DNA of 64,000 nucleotides from JABSSA01 sp039984715 (GCA_039984715.1 JBDWUA010000008.1:248001-312000), one strand, 5' to 3'. Positions 1 to 8,873 are shown, counted from the stretch's first letter. Notes: generated by a model from the sequence alone, not told the origin. Numbers and translations are program-made.

Positions 1-336
1 CGGCGCTGTCAGAGGGTCAATCCCCAACAACCGCACTTGGCGTCTGATTGGGCCAAGTGCGTCGTCCAAAACCGGTGTCACCTGCCATCCAGCACGTCGC
101 AGCGCGATATATTGATCCTGCGAAATTGTATTGCCCGACCGCGGTAAAACCTGATCGTATTGGCCTTCTCCCAATGTGGTCGCAGCAGCATCGTAACTGG
201 CCCGCGCCTCGGCGTTGATGGCTTGGACACCTGACCAAAGGGCTGTCGCCAAAGCGAGGCCAAAAACCAGTGAAAACAGTTGCAACAGGTTGCGCCGCCA
301 ATGCGATAAGATCGCAGAGAAACCCACACGGATCAC
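1..336 (-). CDS. FtsX-like ABC transporter permease, N-terminal part (runs off window)
   Basis: This reading frame was translated by hand. It begins with GTG at 336-334, overlaps the stop of the upstream ATPase as GTGA, and stays open to base 1, so about 112 N-terminal residues are present and the C-terminus is missing. The protein starts IRVGFSAILSHWRRN, followed by one membrane segment (about residues 15-38, LLQLFSLVFGLALATALWSG) and then a soluble extracytoplasmic stretch. This is the layout of FtsX/LolC/MacB-type permeases, where TM1 precedes a large periplasmic domain. Pairing with a LolD-like ATPase supports the call. The substrate (lipoprotein release or lipid-related) is not decided by what can be seen. 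Confidence 0.8.
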   Translation of the reverse strand, partial: MIRVGFSAILSHWRRNLLQLFSLVFGLALATALWSGVQAINAEARASYDAAATTLGEGQYDQVLPRSGNTISQDQYIALRRAGWQVTPVLDDALGPIRRQVRLLGIDPLTAP

Positions 337-989
337 AACAGGCGCCCTTTATTCAATCGCACCCGCCGCTGCATGCGCGATGCGACCTTTTCCGAATGCG
401 TGACGACCATCATCGCGGCACCCGTTTCGGCAACCAGACCAAGCATTTGTTCCAACACCTCGTCGGCAGTCTCTTCGTCCAAATTGCCCGTTGGTTCATC
501 CGCAAGGATCAGCTTCGGGCGCGCAAGAAGCGTCCTTGCAATGGCCACACGCTGTTGCTGTCCGCCTGACAAAGCCTCGGGGAACTTGTTCAAATGGGCG
601 TCCAACCCAAGCGACGCTGCCAAAGTCTGCAATCGGGACGCCTCATACGATCCGGCAAGGCGCGCTTGAAACGCGATATTCGCGGACACATCCAATGATG
701 GGATCAGGTTGAATTGTTGAAAAATCACACCAACGTCTGTGCGTCGCAATTCTGCGCGGCTGCGATCATCCATGTCCAAGATATCGTGCCCGGCCAGTGT
801 AATCCGCCCGCCATCCGCAGTGTCCAAGCCACCGACCAGATGCAGCAATGTGCTTTTGCCAGACCCGGATTCCCCGGTCAGTGCCAGTGTCTCGCCTGCC
901 GCCACTTGAAGGTCGATACCCCGCAAAACCTCGATAGGTCCGTCGATGCTCGGGTAAACCTTGGTCAACTGATTAACTTCAAGCAGCAT
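333..989 (-). CDS. LolD-like ABC transporter ATP-binding protein
   Basis: ATPase subunit of about 218 residues of the LolD/MacB/YbbA family, energising the FtsX-type permease that follows with a GTGA overlap. Visible motifs are Walker A GESGSGKST (about residues 38-46), the Q-loop in IFQQFNL, the signature LSGGQQQRVAIAR, and Walker B LILADEP followed by TGNLD, which is typical of this subfamily. The ATG at 989 is chosen over the longer frame because AAAGGA lies just upstream at good spacing and the protein then begins MLLEVNQLTKVYP as in homologues. The pair is probably involved in export or extraction at the inner membrane; no substrate can be assigned. Confidence 0.9.
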   Translation of the reverse strand: MLLEVNQLTKVYPSIDGPIEVLRGIDLQVAAGETLALTGESGSGKSTLLHLVGGLDTADGGRITLAGHDILDMDDRSRAELRRTDVGVIFQQFNLIPSLDVSANIAFQARLAGSYEASRLQTLAASLGLDAHLNKFPEALSGGQQQRVAIARTLLARPKLILADEPTGNLDEETADEVLEQMLGLVAETGAAMMVVTHSEKVASRMQRRVRLNKGRLL

Positions 990-1110
990 GTATGGTCCTT
1001 TATTGCCCACCCATTATTACAGGCCCTTTTTATCGGCTCACCTCACGACATCCCACAACAAATCACGATGTGGCAAATGGGCTGTTCACGCTCTTTTGCG
1101 AAACAAATCG

Positions 1111-1863
1111 CTAAGACAACAAAATGGCTATCGTCGTCAAACCGGCAACCTCTGACATCAATTGAGCAGCCCCCAAGACATCCCCCGTTTGGCCACCAAT
1201 CCGCTTCAGCGCGCGCCAGCCCACAAAGCATGTGACCATCGACATAACAATCAAGGCGATGACCCCTGCAAATCCCATGGCCAGCATCAAAACCAAACTC
1301 AGAATTGCGCCGAATACAAACGCCGAAGATTGGCCCGACCCGGCCACCGATCCCAGGCCCTCAGACCGTGCCGCTGGCAAGGCTTGCAGCAACGACACCA
1401 TGGCGAAACGGCTGGTCACAGAAATCGCCACAAAAACCCATAGGTTGGCCTGCGCACCAAGGTCCGTGACAGCCGATATCCAAAGCGCGCAAGCAATGAC
1501 AAGCGCAAGAACCCCATAGCTTCCGATGCGGCTGTCGCGCATGATCTCAAGGCAATGCTGCGTATCGCGACCACCGCCAATTCCATCTGCAAAATCCGCC
1601 AAACCATCGAAATGCAGCGCACCCGTCAGCATCGCCAAAACGCCAAGTACAATGACCGCCGCAATAGAATCCGACGCGCCAATGGCCAGCAGAACAACGT
1701 GGGCAAACCACACGAGAAACCCGATTGGCACGCCGACCAATGGATAGGCCCACTTACATTCGCTTAAGGTCGGGACTGGTGCATCCAGCGTTCGGGAAGG
1801 CAGGCGCGTCAAAAACATCAATGCAACGCGAAACTCTTTGATCCGCACCGCAACATCGGTCAT
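1111..1863 (-). CDS. cobS: Adenosylcobinamide-GDP ribazoletransferase (cobalamin synthase)
   Basis: Integral membrane enzyme that joins adenosylcobinamide-GDP to alpha-ribazole (phosphate), the last assembly step of cobalamin; it equals CobV in Pseudomonas denitrificans naming. About 250 residues with several hydrophobic helices. The acidic family motif HFDGLADFADGIGGG lies at about residues 84-98, the proposed Mg/substrate site. The start MTDVAV at 1863 overlaps the cobT stop as ATGA; the longer upstream frame is not used. It is last in the minus-strand run cobU-cobT-cobS, which together builds the nucleotide loop. Confidence 0.93.
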   Translation of the reverse strand: MTDVAVRIKEFRVALMFLTRLPSRTLDAPVPTLSECKWAYPLVGVPIGFLVWFAHVVLLAIGASDSIAAVIVLGVLAMLTGALHFDGLADFADGIGGGRDTQHCLEIMRDSRIGSYGVLALVIACALWISAVTDLGAQANLWVFVAISVTSRFAMVSLLQALPAARSEGLGSVAGSGQSSAFVFGAILSLVLMLAMGFAGVIALIVMSMVTCFVGWRALKRIGGQTGDVLGAAQLMSEVAGLTTIAILLS

Positions 1864-2876
1864 CCGCCGGATACTCCGGCCTCTGCAAAGGTCGCCATAC
1901 CGTTGTGACATTCCAATGCAGCACGCAGCACGCCCAAGGCAAGTGCGGCGCCCGACCCTTCACCCAAGGCCATTCCCAGCGACAAAATTGGCACCTTGTT
2001 CATTTCACGCAACATTCGGGCATGACCGGGTTCTGCACTGCTGTGACCAACAAGGCAGTGGTCTAGTAATTTAGGGCTTAGGTCATGCAATGGCACGACG
2101 GCTGCCGTACAAATATATCCATCCAAAAGAACCGGTATCGACAAAGCCCGCGCCTGCAAGACAGCACCACAGATGGCGGCCTGTTCCCGACCGCCCAATG
2201 CCGCAAGCATTGCCAACCCACGCGCAGTCGTGTGCCGCGCAACGGCTTGCGCAACGATGCGCGCTTTCAACGCCTGACCGTCTTCATCTGATCCGGTGCC
2301 ACGTCCAACCCAGCCTTCGGCATCGCCACCAAATCCGGCACAGGCCAACGCGGCCGCAATCGTCGAATTTCCGATCCCCATCTCACCCAAGACCAAAACA
2401 TTCGCGTCTTTATCAACGGCGGCCGCACCGCGTCGCATTGCGTCCAATGTCTCGGCTTCGGTCATGGCGGTAGTTTCGGATATGTCTTGAGTTGGGGTTT
2501 CCAAATCCAATGCGACAACAGAAAGCTCGGCACCCGATGCACGGCACAATTGGTTGATGGCCGCGCCCCCGGCTTCGAAATTCGCAACCATTTGAAACGT
2601 CACTTCTTGCGGGAAAGGATTGACGCCCTTTGCACACACACCGTGATTTCCGGCAAAAACAACGGCTTGCGCCTTGTCGATTGTTGGCTTTTCAACCTTC
2701 TGCCAGCTGGCCATGAATTCTGCTAAATCTTCTAACCGCCCAAGCGATGCAGGCGGTTTGGTCAGACTGTTTTGACGCACACGTGCTGCATCTGCTGCGG
2801 CATTGTCCGCGTCTGGCAACGTGTCGATAAGATTTGCAATGGATTCAAAAGAACGCAAATCAGAAAGAATGGTCAT
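1860..2876 (-). CDS. cobT: Nicotinate-nucleotide--dimethylbenzimidazole phosphoribosyltransferase
   Basis: Cytoplasmic enzyme that makes alpha-ribazole phosphate from nicotinate mononucleotide and 5,6-dimethylbenzimidazole (CobU in Pseudomonas denitrificans naming). 338 residues, full family length. The N-terminal LTKPPASLGRLEDLA segment and the glycine-rich FAGNHGV region are typical. The catalytic glutamate lies in the C-terminal GEGSGA motif (about Glu306). The frame overlaps cobU at its start and cobS at its end, so the three are probably translated as one unit. The BluB enzyme that makes dimethylbenzimidazole is not in the window. Confidence 0.94.
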   Translation of the reverse strand: MTILSDLRSFESIANLIDTLPDADNAAADAARVRQNSLTKPPASLGRLEDLAEFMASWQKVEKPTIDKAQAVVFAGNHGVCAKGVNPFPQEVTFQMVANFEAGGAAINQLCRASGAELSVVALDLETPTQDISETTAMTEAETLDAMRRGAAAVDKDANVLVLGEMGIGNSTIAAALACAGFGGDAEGWVGRGTGSDEDGQALKARIVAQAVARHTTARGLAMLAALGGREQAAICGAVLQARALSIPVLLDGYICTAAVVPLHDLSPKLLDHCLVGHSSAEPGHARMLREMNKVPILSLGMALGEGSGAALALGVLRAALECHNGMATFAEAGVSGG

Positions 2877-3384
2877 TCGGTTTCACCTTTACCGGATAGC
2901 CCGCAACAGACAGCCAAACCTCATCCACGGTTTGCGCGATGATTTGATTAAGCCACCCTGCTGCATCTCGAAAGTCTCGGGCCAGTTTGTTTTCGGGGAC
3001 GATGCCGCCGCCCACTTCATTTGTGACCAAAACAACAGGCGCTGTTTGGTTTGCAATCTCGGATGCAAGTGATTGTCCGGCTTGGCGCCAATCAAGGTCC
3101 GCCAACATCAGGTTCGACAGCCACAACGTAAGACAGTCGATCAGGCGTGGCGCGTCGCCATCACTTTGCTGCAACGCTGCAACCAAATCGAGTGGAGCGT
3201 GAAGGTTGCTCCACTCGGTGCCTCGTCGGGCTTGATGATGGGCAATACGCTTTGTCATCTCTGCGTCGCCCGCTTGTGCCGTCGCGATATAAATCGCGCG
3301 CCCCATAGGCTTTAATGCCAAGGTTTCAGCCAAGACCGACTTACCTGACCGTGCACCACCAGTTATGAGTATCGACTTTTGCAT
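2860..3384 (-). CDS. cobU: Bifunctional adenosylcobinamide kinase / adenosylcobinamide-phosphate guanylyltransferase
   Basis: Phosphorylates adenosylcobinamide and then transfers GMP to give adenosylcobinamide-GDP, the substrate of CobS (CobP in Pseudomonas denitrificans naming). About 174 residues from the ATG at 3384. This start fits the family length and puts the P-loop GGARSGKS at residues 9-16; an upstream extension of 24 residues is judged spurious. The RIAHHQARRGTEW stretch (about 46-58) carries the histidine that is guanylylated in the family (49 or 50). The C-terminal VTNEVGGGIVP motif is present. The start lies only 52 bp from the divergent phosphatase gene. Confidence 0.92.
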   Translation of the reverse strand: MQKSILITGGARSGKSVLAETLALKPMGRAIYIATAQAGDAEMTKRIAHHQARRGTEWSNLHAPLDLVAALQQSDGDAPRLIDCLTLWLSNLMLADLDWRQAGQSLASEIANQTAPVVLVTNEVGGGIVPENKLARDFRDAAGWLNQIIAQTVDEVWLSVAGYPVKVKPNDHSF

Positions 3385-3436
3385 CTCGGCGTGAAAAAGC
3401 AGGTTTGGTTCGAAAAGAAAAGAGGAAAGGACCGCT

Positions 3437-4033
3437 GTGTCGGCTTTGCCAAACAAAGGAGCGCAACTGGTCCTGATCCGGCATGCGCCAATTGTAGACA
3501 GCGGAATTTTATGCGGTCAAACGGACGTATCTGCGCGTATTGATCCCGTGGCCATTGCGCCCATAGCTGAAGCGGTGACAGCAATTCAAACAGTTATCAC
3601 CAGCCCCGCGTTGCGCTGTCAGCAAACCGCAAAAGCCCTTTGGCCCGACCGATCAGATGCCCCGCAAGATGCACGCCTTTGGGAACAGAACTTTGGTCAA
3701 CACGAAGGAATGCCTTACACTTCACTTCCCGATCTTGGGCCGATGACCAATGCGCAGCTGGCTAAATACGCCGCGCCAGATGGCGAAAGCTTTGATGATC
3801 TTTGTGCGCGAACACGCCCCGCTTTGAACGACTGGGCGCAGAAAGCCTATGATATGCAATCTGCGGTCGCGTTGGTTGTGCATGCAGGTGTCATACGCAG
3901 CGCCCTTGGTTCCGTTTTGGATCATCCCAGCCAAGGGCTAAGTTTTGAAATCGATCCTCTTTCCATAACCCGGCTGCGCGTAGGCGAAGGTGGCGTATTT
4001 TCGATCATTTCCACAAATGCGAGGCCGTTGTGA
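3437..4033 (+). CDS. Histidine phosphatase family protein, probable alpha-ribazole phosphatase
   Basis: Phosphoglycerate-mutase-fold phosphatase of about 198 residues with LIRHAP (Arg15-His16 as the phosphoacceptor), ITSPALRCQQTA, an acidic WEQNFGQHEG segment and VVHAGVIR, where the second catalytic histidine lies. The GTG start at 3437 has a strong GAGGAAAGG ribosome-binding site 7 bp upstream. It heads the plus-strand group phosphatase-cbiB-cobC and overlaps cbiB by GTGA. In this context it most likely dephosphorylates alpha-ribazole phosphate (or adenosylcobalamin phosphate), the role of Salmonella CobC. The family is broad, so the substrate is inferred from position only. Confidence 0.82.
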   Translation: MSALPNKGAQLVLIRHAPIVDSGILCGQTDVSARIDPVAIAPIAEAVTAIQTVITSPALRCQQTAKALWPDRSDAPQDARLWEQNFGQHEGMPYTSLPDLGPMTNAQLAKYAAPDGESFDDLCARTRPALNDWAQKAYDMQSAVALVVHAGVIRSALGSVLDHPSQGLSFEIDPLSITRLRVGEGGVFSIISTNARPL

Positions 4034-4968
4034 CCTTTGCCAGCATGATGTTTGTGGGCTTTGTCATTGATGTCATTTTAGGCTGGCCCACCATGTTGTT
4101 CGCGCGCATCGGACATCCCGTGACATGGATCGGTCATTTAATCACCATCCTTGAAAACAGACTAAATACCGGATCCGAAAACCAAAGGCGCGTTGCGGGT
4201 GCGATCTGTGTTGTCGCGGTTTTGGTGATTGTAACATTGCCTGCGGCGTTGATCCAATGGGCGCTGCCTGATGGCCCAATTGGTCTGATCTTGGGTGGAA
4301 TACTCGCGTGGCCGATGTTTGCCGTCAGGTCCATGCACGACCATGTGCGCGCGGTTGCTGTGCCCCTGGCACATGGTGATATCGTGTCGGCGCGGGCCGC
4401 TGTGGCGATGATCGTTGGGCGTGATCCGAGCAAGCTAGGTGAAAATGGCATTGCGAGAGCCAGCATAGAAAGCCTTGCAGAAAACACATCTGATGGCGTG
4501 ATTGCGCCCGTCTTTTGGGGCGTTGTCGCCGGTTTGCCGGGATTGGTTGCCTATAAAGCGATCAACACACTGGATTCCATGATTGGCCACCGATCAGATC
4601 GTTACGAACATTTTGGGACAACGGCTGCGCGTCTGGATGATGTCGTCAACTTGCCCGCGTCACGATTATCTGGGGTTCTGTTTGCCGCCGCTCGACCCAA
4701 AACAATTGCCAAATCTTGGTCTGTCATCAAAAACGACGCGCATAAACATCGGTCTCCAAACGCAGGTTGGCCCGAAAGTGCAGTTGCCGGCGCGCTTGAT
4801 ATTCGGTTGTCCGGCCCCCGCATTTACGAGGATCGGATTGCAGACGAACCATGGCTGAACCCCGGCGCGCCAGACCCAAAGGCCCCCGATGTGCATCGCG
4901 CTTTGTCGCTTTATCGCACAACAATGGTGCTGACCGTGCTTGCACTTGGCCTGCTTGCCCTGATCTAA
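4030..4968 (+). CDS. cbiB: Adenosylcobinamide-phosphate synthase CbiB/CobD
   Basis: Membrane enzyme that attaches the aminopropanol (phosphate) linker to adenosylcobyric acid; called CobD in Pseudomonas denitrificans. 312 residues with hydrophobic N- and C-termini and the family stretches FARIGHPVTWIGHLI near the N-terminus and ENTSDGVIAPVFW in the middle. The start is GTG overlapping the previous stop (GTGA). It is followed 7 bp later by the aminotransferase that supplies the linker, as expected for these coupled steps. Confidence 0.93.
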   Translation: MTFASMMFVGFVIDVILGWPTMLFARIGHPVTWIGHLITILENRLNTGSENQRRVAGAICVVAVLVIVTLPAALIQWALPDGPIGLILGGILAWPMFAVRSMHDHVRAVAVPLAHGDIVSARAAVAMIVGRDPSKLGENGIARASIESLAENTSDGVIAPVFWGVVAGLPGLVAYKAINTLDSMIGHRSDRYEHFGTTAARLDDVVNLPASRLSGVLFAAARPKTIAKSWSVIKNDAHKHRSPNAGWPESAVAGALDIRLSGPRIYEDRIADEPWLNPGAPDPKAPDVHRALSLYRTTMVLTVLALGLLALI

Positions 4969-4975
4969 CGCGCAC

Positions 4976-5971
4976 ATGACCAAAGTTAACGCATCTAATA
5001 CTCGGGATCACGGCGGCAATCTGGACGCCGCGATTGAGACGTATGGCGGGACATTCAACGACTGGATTGATCTGTCCACAGGCATAAACCCCACCCCTTA
5101 CCCGGTTCCGCAAATTTCCCTGGATGCTTGGTCGGCATTGCCGCGCAAGACCGATATGGCGCGTTTGAATATCGTGGCCGCAAAAGCATACGGCACGAAC
5201 GCGACCCCTATTGCGTTTGCCGGGGCACAAGGCGCGATACAGGTCATTCCGTTCTTGGCGTCCCCGACAACGGCGCGTGTTTTGACGCCAACCTACAATG
5301 AACATGCCGCGGCGTTGCAGGCAAATGGCTGGAATGTGGAAAGCGTCACAACCTTAAAGAATCTGGTTGGCGCTGATCTGGCCGTCGTTGTGAATCCAAA
5401 CAATCCGGATGGTGGTCGTTATGACCCTCAAACCCTTATTGAACTGGCCCAACAGGTCGGATTGCTGATCATCGACGAAAGCTTTGCCGACCCGGAACCG
5501 GACCTTTCAACTGCATCGCTGATAAATGACAAAACCGAAAACGTGGTTGTTTTGCGGTCTTTCGGCAAATTCTACGGGCTTGCCGGTCTGCGTCTGGGGT
5601 TTGCCCTAACCGGTGCCACGCTGCGCGCTCGTTTGGCCGATCTTGCAGGGCCTTGGCCGATTGCCGGACCCGCCATCGAAATCGCGCAAACGGCGTTGGC
5701 AGATACGTCATGGCAAGCCGAAACCATAGAACGGCTGACGCAAGACGCGGCGCAATTGGATGAAATCGCGACAAGGTGCGGTTGGTCTTTGGTTGGCGGC
5801 ACGCCCCTGTTTCGAACCTATGCAACTGCAAACGCGAATGACGCGCAAGACAGGCTCGCCCGCCACCATATCTGGAGCCGTATTTTCCCGTATTCGCAAA
5901 GTTGGATCAGATTGGGTTTGCCGGGATCTGCCAAAGCATTTGAACGCGTCACCGCAGCCTTGCGTGACTAA
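4976..5971 (+). CDS. cobC: Threonine-phosphate decarboxylase (CobC-type PLP enzyme)
   Basis: Fold-type I PLP enzyme of the histidinol-phosphate aminotransferase group that makes (R)-1-amino-2-propanol O-phosphate for the CbiB reaction; named CobC in Pseudomonas denitrificans and CobD in Salmonella. 331 residues. The N-terminal HGGNLDAA and DLSTGINP motifs are characteristic. VVNPNNPDGG and IIDESFAD bind the cofactor, and the Schiff-base lysine is in RSFGKFYGLAGLRLG (Lys198). It ends convergently with cobQ, with a 4-bp overlap of the stop codons. Confidence 0.92.
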   Translation: MTKVNASNTRDHGGNLDAAIETYGGTFNDWIDLSTGINPTPYPVPQISLDAWSALPRKTDMARLNIVAAKAYGTNATPIAFAGAQGAIQVIPFLASPTTARVLTPTYNEHAAALQANGWNVESVTTLKNLVGADLAVVVNPNNPDGGRYDPQTLIELAQQVGLLIIDESFADPEPDLSTASLINDKTENVVVLRSFGKFYGLAGLRLGFALTGATLRARLADLAGPWPIAGPAIEIAQTALADTSWQAETIERLTQDAAQLDEIATRCGWSLVGGTPLFRTYATANANDAQDRLARHHIWSRIFPYSQSWIRLGLPGSAKAFERVTAALRD

Positions 5972-7416
5972 CGGGCCAAACCAAGCAATCCATCAATATC
6001 CAAATGCTGTTCCAGATGTGCGGCAAGATCATCTAATGTTTGGTCAACCTGTGCATCATAGTTCAGATCAGAGGCCCGCGCGCCAAGATCATCCAAAAAT
6101 GCCCGGCGAAATGCATCATCCGAGAACATCCCATGCAGATAGCTTCCAGACACAAGGCCGTCCGCCGACGTGGCGCCGTCCACGCGGGTCCCGATCTGGG
6201 CAAATGGTCTATCACAGTCTGGCCCCTTCGTTTGTCCGATGTGAATTTCGTATCCATTAAAATCCACACCGGACTTCACATGTTTGGCCGACACATCACG
6301 CAAGCTTTTGTCGCCACCCATCGTCGTTTGAATATCCAACAGCCCAAGTCCACGCGTGTCCCCGGCAGAGGCTTCAATACCGTCAGGGTCCGACACCACG
6401 TGGCCCAGCATCTGATATCCACCACATATCCCAAGAATACGTCCCCCCCGACGGCGATGCGCCAGAATATCTATGTCCCAGCCTTGACCCCGCAGAAAAT
6501 CCAAATCTCTCCGCGTCGATTTGGTTCCCGGTATGATGACCAAATCCGCATCACCGGGAATGGGTTGCCCAGCGGACAGCATCGTGACCCGCACACCCGG
6601 CTCTTGGGTCAGTGGATCAAGGTCGTCGAAATTTGCGATGCGGCTTAGACGCAAACAAACGATGTGCAGACCATCTGATTTGGGATTTACAGAGATGTCC
6701 AATGCGTCCTCGGCTGGCAACCGCCATGCATCTGCAAACCAAGGTGCAACGCCAAACCCGCGCCAGCCCGTTTTCTGTTCGATCAAGGCGTGCCCATCAT
6801 CAAACAGTGTTGGGTCACCTCGGAATTTGTTGATTAGAAACCCCGCGACAAGGCCCGCGTCTTTGGGTGACATGACCGTTTGAGTTCCTACGATCTGCGC
6901 GATTACGCCGCCCCGATCAATATCACCACACAAAACAACGGGCACCTCTGCCGCTTCGGCAAATCCCATATTCGCGATATCACCGCTCCGCAGATTGACT
7001 TCAGCCGGGCTGCCCGCACCTTCGACAAGAACCAAGTCATGTTCGGTCTTTAACCGCTCAAAGCTGTTCAAAACCGGTTGCATCAGGCTTGGCTTTAGCC
7101 GGGCGTATTCGCGCGCCTTTACTGTTGTCAGTCGCTTTCCCTGAACCACAACCTGAGACCCCACGTCGCTTTCGGGCTTCAACAAAACGGGATTCATATC
7201 AGTATGGGGGGCAAGTCCACAGGCACGTGCTTGCAACGCCTGTGCCCGTCCAATTTCGCCGCCATCCGATGTGACGGCTGCGTTGTTTGACATATTTTGC
7301 GGCTTGAATGGCGCGACCGACATACCACGCTTGCGCGCGGCCCGACACAAACCCGCCACCAACATTGATTTTCCGACGTTAGAACCAGTGCCTTGGATCA
7401 TCAAAGCCTTGCTCAT
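5968..7416 (-). CDS. cobQ: Cobyric acid synthase CobQ
   Basis: ATP- and glutamine-dependent amidase that amidates side chains b, d, e and g of adenosylcobyrinic acid a,c-diamide. 482 residues, full length. The N-terminal dethiobiotin-synthetase-like domain starts MIQGTGSNVGKS (P-loop about residues 10-18). The C-terminal class I glutamine amidotransferase domain has the nucleophile in ILGICGGYQMLG (about 330), then GYEIHIG and GSYLHGMF around the second catalytic residues. The start overlaps the end of the upstream HAD gene by ATGA, and that gene in turn directly follows cobO. Confidence 0.95.
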   Translation of the reverse strand: MSKALMIQGTGSNVGKSMLVAGLCRAARKRGMSVAPFKPQNMSNNAAVTSDGGEIGRAQALQARACGLAPHTDMNPVLLKPESDVGSQVVVQGKRLTTVKAREYARLKPSLMQPVLNSFERLKTEHDLVLVEGAGSPAEVNLRSGDIANMGFAEAAEVPVVLCGDIDRGGVIAQIVGTQTVMSPKDAGLVAGFLINKFRGDPTLFDDGHALIEQKTGWRGFGVAPWFADAWRLPAEDALDISVNPKSDGLHIVCLRLSRIANFDDLDPLTQEPGVRVTMLSAGQPIPGDADLVIIPGTKSTRRDLDFLRGQGWDIDILAHRRRGGRILGICGGYQMLGHVVSDPDGIEASAGDTRGLGLLDIQTTMGGDKSLRDVSAKHVKSGVDFNGYEIHIGQTKGPDCDRPFAQIGTRVDGATSADGLVSGSYLHGMFSDDAFRRAFLDDLGARASDLNYDAQVDQTLDDLAAHLEQHLDIDGLLGLAR

Positions 7417-8021
7417 ACGATCCCCAAACGCATCGGCAAATCGGCGCGAGTGTCATCAGTAAAATGAAACCCCTGCCAGCCCCTTTTCTGACAGGCCGCG
7501 ATATTGGGCGCATTGTCATCCACGAGCAATATCTGATCTGGACGCAATTTCGCCCAGCGTTCCACCGCCGACCAAAACCCCGGGTCAGGCTTGGCAACGC
7601 CCAATCGACCCGATGCAAAAACGTGATCTACCCGTTCTGCAAATCCCATCGAGGTTTCGATGTAATGCGCGCGCAATGCTTCATTGTTGGTACCAATAAC
7701 GCGCCGTCCCGTGTGCGCCTGCATCCACCCGATCACCTCAGGATCAGGACGCGCGTCTTGTTCAAACCAGTAGTCCAGAAAGCGATCTGGTGTTGGGGCA
7801 TCCGCCTGACTAGCCAGCCATGTGCCAACGACATCAGATAGGTTTTTGCGGCCTCGCACCACATCCTTCATCAAACCTGACCCAAAAAGATACGCTGAAA
7901 AAGCCTTTGGATCGAGGCCAAGATCTTCCTTCATTCGATCCGCCCAAACAAAACGACCTTTGACAACGTTCGCGTTGAGCACACCGTCAAAATCCCAGAC
8001 AACCAGTTCGACATCAGACAT
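7413..8021 (-). CDS. HAD family hydrolase embedded in the cobalamin cluster
   Basis: Haloacid-dehalogenase superfamily phosphatase of about 202 residues. Motif I is DFDGVLN near the N-terminus, motif II GTNN, motif III in the KPDPGFW segment and motif IV LLVDDN, so all catalytic positions are present. The ATG at 8021 follows the cobO stop by only a few bases, and the gene overlaps cobQ by ATGA, so it is probably co-transcribed and coupled with cobO and cobQ. It could remove a phosphate from a corrinoid or ribazole intermediate or act in metabolite repair; the substrate is not known from sequence. Confidence 0.85.
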   Translation of the reverse strand: MSDVELVVWDFDGVLNANVVKGRFVWADRMKEDLGLDPKAFSAYLFGSGLMKDVVRGRKNLSDVVGTWLASQADAPTPDRFLDYWFEQDARPDPEVIGWMQAHTGRRVIGTNNEALRAHYIETSMGFAERVDHVFASGRLGVAKPDPGFWSAVERWAKLRPDQILLVDDNAPNIAACQKRGWQGFHFTDDTRADLPMRLGIV

Positions 8022-8024
8022 CAA

Positions 8025-8636
8025 TCAAAATTCCACGCCTTGCTGTGCCTTCACGCCATCCCGGAACGGATGTTTGATCAGCTCCATTTCAGTGACAAGG
8101 TCAGCCGCTTCGATCAATTCTTCTTTTGCATTCCGACCCGTCAGACACACATGCGTCATCTGAGGCTTTTCATGCAGCAGGAATTCAACCACTTCGTCGA
8201 TATCCAAATAATCATAGCGCAAAGCGATGTTAATCTCGTCCAACAGGACAAACTGAATTTCCGGGTCCAGTATCTGTTCTTTCGCGATCTTCCAGCCATT
8301 TTGAGCCGCTGCAATATCGCGTTCTCGGTCTTGCGTTTCCCAAGTGAACCCTTCGCCCGACACAAAGAACTTACACTCCTTGGCGAACCGATCTCGCAAA
8401 AAAGTTCTTTCGCCCGTGACCCAATTGCCTTTGATGAATTGAACGACCGCACAGGGCTTTTCATGGGCGATACAGCGCATGATCATACCGAATCCCGAGG
8501 ATGACTTGCCTTTGCCCTTACCCGTGTGGACTATGATCAGACCTTTTTCTTCGGTCTTGCCCTCCATCATCTTATCCCGCGCCGCTTTGATTTTACGCAT
8601 CTTTTCAGCGTGACGGGCGTTTAAGTCTTCGGTCAT
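8025..8636 (-). CDS. cobO: Cob(I)yrinic acid a,c-diamide adenosyltransferase (CobO/CobA type)
   Basis: Transfers the 5'-deoxyadenosyl group from ATP to the Co(I) corrinoid. About 203 residues. The unusual P-loop HTGKGKGKSSSG lies at about residues 37-48, and FIKGNWVTGE and LLDEINIALRYDYLD are family signatures. The ATG at 8636 is chosen because GAGGA lies just upstream and MTEDLNARHAEKMRKIKAAR matches the usual N-terminus; a much longer open frame upstream runs antisense through the riboswitch and is rejected. It is transcribed away from the riboswitch and followed by the HAD gene and cobQ. Confidence 0.94.
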   Translation of the reverse strand: MTEDLNARHAEKMRKIKAARDKMMEGKTEEKGLIIVHTGKGKGKSSSGFGMIMRCIAHEKPCAVVQFIKGNWVTGERTFLRDRFAKECKFFVSGEGFTWETQDRERDIAAAQNGWKIAKEQILDPEIQFVLLDEINIALRYDYLDIDEVVEFLLHEKPQMTHVCLTGRNAKEELIEAADLVTEMELIKHPFRDGVKAQQGVEF

Positions 8637-8652
8637 GCGGTAATCCTCGTTC

Positions 8653-8682
8653 TTGACATTGCCGGGCATTCCAGCGCACCTG
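8653..8682 (+). promoter_or_regulatory. Candidate promoter for the riboswitch-led cob operon
   Basis: A perfect -35 element TTGACA at 8653-8658 lies so that transcription would begin about 8688, exactly where the P1 stem of the cobalamin riboswitch starts (8689). The -10 region (about 8676-8682) is a poor match, which is common in this group where the -35 dominates. The positional agreement is the main support. Confidence 0.45.
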
Positions 8683-8688
8683 ACATCT

Positions 8689-8873
8689 TGCTGGTGCCTG
8701 TGTAAACAGGTGAAAAGGGAATGTGCAGCCGGACAAGTACCGGTCAAGTACAGCCGCCCCCGCGACCGTGACCGGAGAGGTTGCCCAAATGCCACTGGCC
8801 AAAAGCCGGGAAGGCAGGTGCAACCAAAAGCAGTTTCGCTGCTGACATCCGCAAGCCGGGAGACCTGCCAGCA
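8689..8873 (+). promoter_or_regulatory. Cobalamin (AdoCbl) riboswitch upstream of DUF1636-cobW-cobN
   Basis: The segment carries the conserved parts of the cobalamin aptamer in order: GGTGCC near the 5' end, AAAAGGGAA, GCCGCCCCCGCGACCGT, GCCACTGG, CCGGGAAGGC and the B12 box AAGCCGGGAGACCTGCC (8853-8869). The ends pair as P1: TGCTGG at 8689-8694 with CCAGCA at 8868-8873. It is read on the plus strand toward DUF1636-cobW-cobN. Binding of adenosylcobalamin would be expected to reduce expression of the long cob operon. The divergent cobO gene carries no such element. Confidence 0.93.

Noticed and set aside
714..1235. Open plus-strand frame of 173 codons at the start of the window
   Set aside because: Antisense to the LolD-like ATPase and cobS; no recognisable protein.
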